Assembly: GCA_016296485.1 (NCBI GenBank)
Contig: JAEDJF010000003.1
Location: 1 to 31,963, forward strand
DNA from: Oscillospiraceae bacterium
GTDB taxonomy: Bacteria > Bacillota > Clostridia > Oscillospirales > Ruminococcaceae
Reading direction: 5' to 3'
Length of the DNA stretch: 31,963 nucleotides
Of this stretch, positions 30,434 through 31,963 are shown in pieces; positions within the stretch are counted from its first letter, which is position 1; each line of letters opens with the position of its first letter. The position numbers and the translations under genes are program-made. Below the pieces are notes generated by a model that worked only from the letters and a program-made list of their open reading frames with translations, was not told the DNA's origin and made no database searches.

Positions 30434-31663
30434 TTATTTCTCAGTAGCGCCGGGGATTTTTGCAAGAAGTGCAGGAGCCATGAAGTTACCAAGAACTACT
30501 GCAAGGATACCAGCAACAAGTTTACCAACGATCATCGGGAAGATCATGTCAGGGTTGTTACCAGCGCAGAATCCGAGGTGGTCACCAAATACGAATGCTG
30601 CAGAAACAGCGAATGCGCAGTTGAGGAGTTTGCCCTTCGGGTTCATGTCTTTGAGGAGGTTGAACATTGCAATGTTGTTTGCAAGGTTTGCAACCATACC
30701 AGCGGAACCGGCGGCGTTCATGCCGAGAGCGGAACCGACTTTCTCAAGAGCTTTACCGAATTTGTCGGTAACGAACTTAACCATCGGATATGCACCAGCA
30801 AGGGTGATAGCGATGATACCGCAAGTAAGAAGACCGCCTGCAAGACCGTCATAGTTTTCGTCAACCATGAGCTCGAATACGGGGAATACGATACCGGTGT
30901 TGAACTCGAAGATAGCGATAGCAGTGACAGCGGTGATGAAAATGGTAACGCCGTTACCAAATTTATCGAAGCCTTTCATCATTGCGGAAGGAGCAAACCA
31001 AAGACCAGCAGCGATAGCAGCAGCGATGATAACAACAGGGATCATGTTGAGGAAGATGTCAGCAACGCCAAGTTTGTACTGAGTGGTGTTCATAACGAAA
31101 CCGCCGGCGATGCAGCCGAGAGGAATAGTTACCATACCAACAAGAGTACCAGCACCAAGGTAAGGACGATCTTCAGGATCGATGATACCAAGAGCTACAG
31201 GGATGGTGAATACGATGGTCGGACCCATCATAGAGCCGAGGATAAGACCAGCGTAGTTACCGACAGCTTCGTTAGCAGCCATCTGCATTGCAAGAGGATA
31301 ACCACCCATATCGCAAGCAAGAAGAGTAGTTGCGAACATGGAGGGGTCAGCACCAACAAGACCATAGACAGGTCCGATGATGGGGTTGAGGATAAGTGCA
31401 AGGATAGGAGCAACAGCTACAACGCCTGCCATGGACATTGCAAGAGGGCCCATTGCGTTGATACCTTCTTCAAACTGCTCGCCATAGCCGTGTTTGTTTC
31501 CGCAAATACGGTCGATAGCGCCGACAAGCATGAAGATGGCCATAATCATAACAACGATAGTGCTGATTGCGGTCCAGCCATTGAGGTTGGCAACCCAGTC
31601 TTTAAGGGACTGAGTGAACATAGGCATTGTATCGTTCCAAGTCTGAATAAGATCATTGAACAT
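30434..31663 (-). CDS. eutH: ethanolamine permease EutH
   Basis: A 409-residue integral membrane protein with about eleven hydrophobic segments, matching the EutH family in length. Typical stretches are AIDRICGNKHGYGEQFEEG near the start, LACDMGGYPLAMQMA, NTTQYKLG and AFVFGDHLGFCAGNNPDMI near the end. EutH helps ethanolamine enter the cell when it is scarce or protonated at low pH, supplying the EutBC ammonia-lyase in the microcompartment. The start follows TTTTTAGGAGGTCAATTTT. Upstream is a 223-base structured leader and the end of a EutN-type shell gene. Codon use is more A/T-rich than in the genes to the left, as expected for a strongly expressed or acquired gene. Confidence 0.95.
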   Translation of the reverse strand: MFNDLIQTWNDTMPMFTQSLKDWVANLNGWTAISTIVVMIMAIFMLVGAIDRICGNKHGYGEQFEEGINAMGPLAMSMAGVVAVAPILALILNPIIGPVYGLVGADPSMFATTLLACDMGGYPLAMQMAANEAVGNYAGLILGSMMGPTIVFTIPVALGIIDPEDRPYLGAGTLVGMVTIPLGCIAGGFVMNTTQYKLGVADIFLNMIPVVIIAAAIAAGLWFAPSAMMKGFDKFGNGVTIFITAVTAIAIFEFNTGIVFPVFELMVDENYDGLAGGLLTCGIIAITLAGAYPMVKFVTDKFGKALEKVGSALGMNAAGSAGMVANLANNIAMFNLLKDMNPKGKLLNCAFAVSAAFVFGDHLGFCAGNNPDMIFPMIVGKLVAGILAVVLGNFMAPALLAKIPGATEK

Positions 31664-31886
31664 AAAATTGACCTCCTAAAAAATTAGTTTTTATCTCAAA
31701 CTATATTCATAAAAGGGATATTCGCTAAAGGTACTGTGAAATACAAATCCTGTTCGCCGGACACTCCAATAAAGCGGAGGCCGCTTGCCCGGTGCGATAA
31801 TATGTACTCGGCCCTTTTAGCGGGTCCCTAAAATGACTGTTAATACCTGTTTCACAACAGGGTTTTTCAAAGTTCAGTATGCCGTT
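31664..31886 (-). promoter_or_regulatory. structured leader upstream of eutH, class not identified
   Basis: Read on the minus strand, three hairpins can be drawn: CCTGTT-GTGA-AACAGG (31846-31861, a GNRA-type loop), TTTTAG/CTAAAA (31815-31833, 7-base loop) and a composite stem CCGGGC/GTCCGG (31757-31792) that encloses AAGCGG-CCT-CCGCTT. TGTGAAA in the first hairpin is also complementary to TTTCACA near 31737-31743, so a long-range alternative pairing is possible. No T run and no clear sigma-A promoter are seen. It does not match the cobalamin, T-box or EutV-target patterns I know. Confidence 0.55.
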
Positions 31887-31963
31887 TTATTTTATATCGG
31901 CAAGTACTGTATCATCGATAACACCAACTATTGCAGCGTCGATAGGCACGCTTGTTCCGACGG
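31887..31963 (-). CDS. EutN/CcmL-type microcompartment vertex protein, C-terminus only
   Basis: The last 24 codons of a gene cut by the window edge. The readable end includes VPIDAAIVGVIDDTV, which matches the PxDxxxxGIVDxV end of the EutN/CcmL pentamer family that caps the vertices of bacterial microcompartments. It is in frame to a TAA at 31887-31889. The eutH neighbour supports an ethanolamine microcompartment. Too short to be certain. Confidence 0.65.
   Translation of the reverse strand, partial: VGTSVPIDAAIVGVIDDTVLADIK

Noticed and set aside
31664..31886. Cobalamin riboswitch or EutV dual-hairpin target
   Set aside because: These would be expected at eut loci, but I cannot find a B12 box, the conserved cobalamin core, or paired hexaloops with A at position 1 and G at position 4.
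31664..31886. T-box leader
   Set aside because: There is no T-box sequence (TGGnACCGCG) and no terminator, and the downstream gene is not linked to amino acids or tRNA charging.

Overview
The window is a dense, mostly minus-strand piece of a Bacillota chromosome. Gene content and order point to the class Clostridia, probably an Oscillospirales (Ruminococcaceae/Oscillospiraceae) relative. The evidence is a Gram-positive division and cell-wall cluster with a meso-DAP type MurE, the ylxM-ffh-rpsP-khpA-rimM-trmD block, an HPr with the regulatory Ser46, a SpoIID-like wall protein, and the start of an ethanolamine-utilisation (eut) locus. No tRNA, rRNA, insertion sequence, CRISPR array or phage gene was seen. 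Starts are often TTG or GTG behind strong Shine-Dalgarno sequences.

Region by region: 81-1019 (+) is a Ppx/GppA phosphatase. 1060-3845 (-) is a three-gene set: a repeat-rich acidic protein, a SpoIID-like protein with two peptidoglycan-binding domains, and a small double peptidoglycan-binding protein, all without an obvious signal peptide. 3954-5616 (+) holds a leaderless Cu/Zn superoxide dismutase, then an ArsR-family regulator paired with a nitroreductase. 5659-7032 (-) is a cysteine-rich von Willebrand A protein, and 7237-8403 (+) is an MFS transporter.

8451-21060 (-) is the dcw cluster, read mraZ, rsmH, ftsL, PASTA-type class B PBP, murE, murF, mraY, ftsW, murG, divIB, then ftsZ behind a terminator. 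It supplies the late cytoplasmic and membrane steps of peptidoglycan precursor synthesis and the septal machinery. murD, murC, murB and ftsA are absent from it. Upstream of mraZ there is a good promoter followed by three GTGG repeats at exact 10-bp spacing, the expected MraZ operator.

21364-29629 (-) is housekeeping: rsmD-coaD-coiled-coil gene, uvrC, ptsH, then the translation and secretion block ylxM-ffh, rpsP, khpA, rimM, trmD, ending in a translationally coupled DUF554 membrane protein where rplS is often found. Clear promoters precede rsmD, ptsH and ylxM.

29836-31963 (-) is the end of a eut locus: the C-terminus of an EutN/CcmL-type microcompartment vertex protein at the window edge, a 220-base structured leader, eutH (ethanolamine permease), an intercistronic hairpin, eutQ and a terminator. 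This part looks lower in GC than the rest. The most interesting unexplained items are the eutH leader, the leaderless SpoIID/peptidoglycan-binding/repeat cassette, the direct repeats in the ptsH promoter and the Cys-rich vWA protein. All functional calls come from reading the sequence only; no database search was run.
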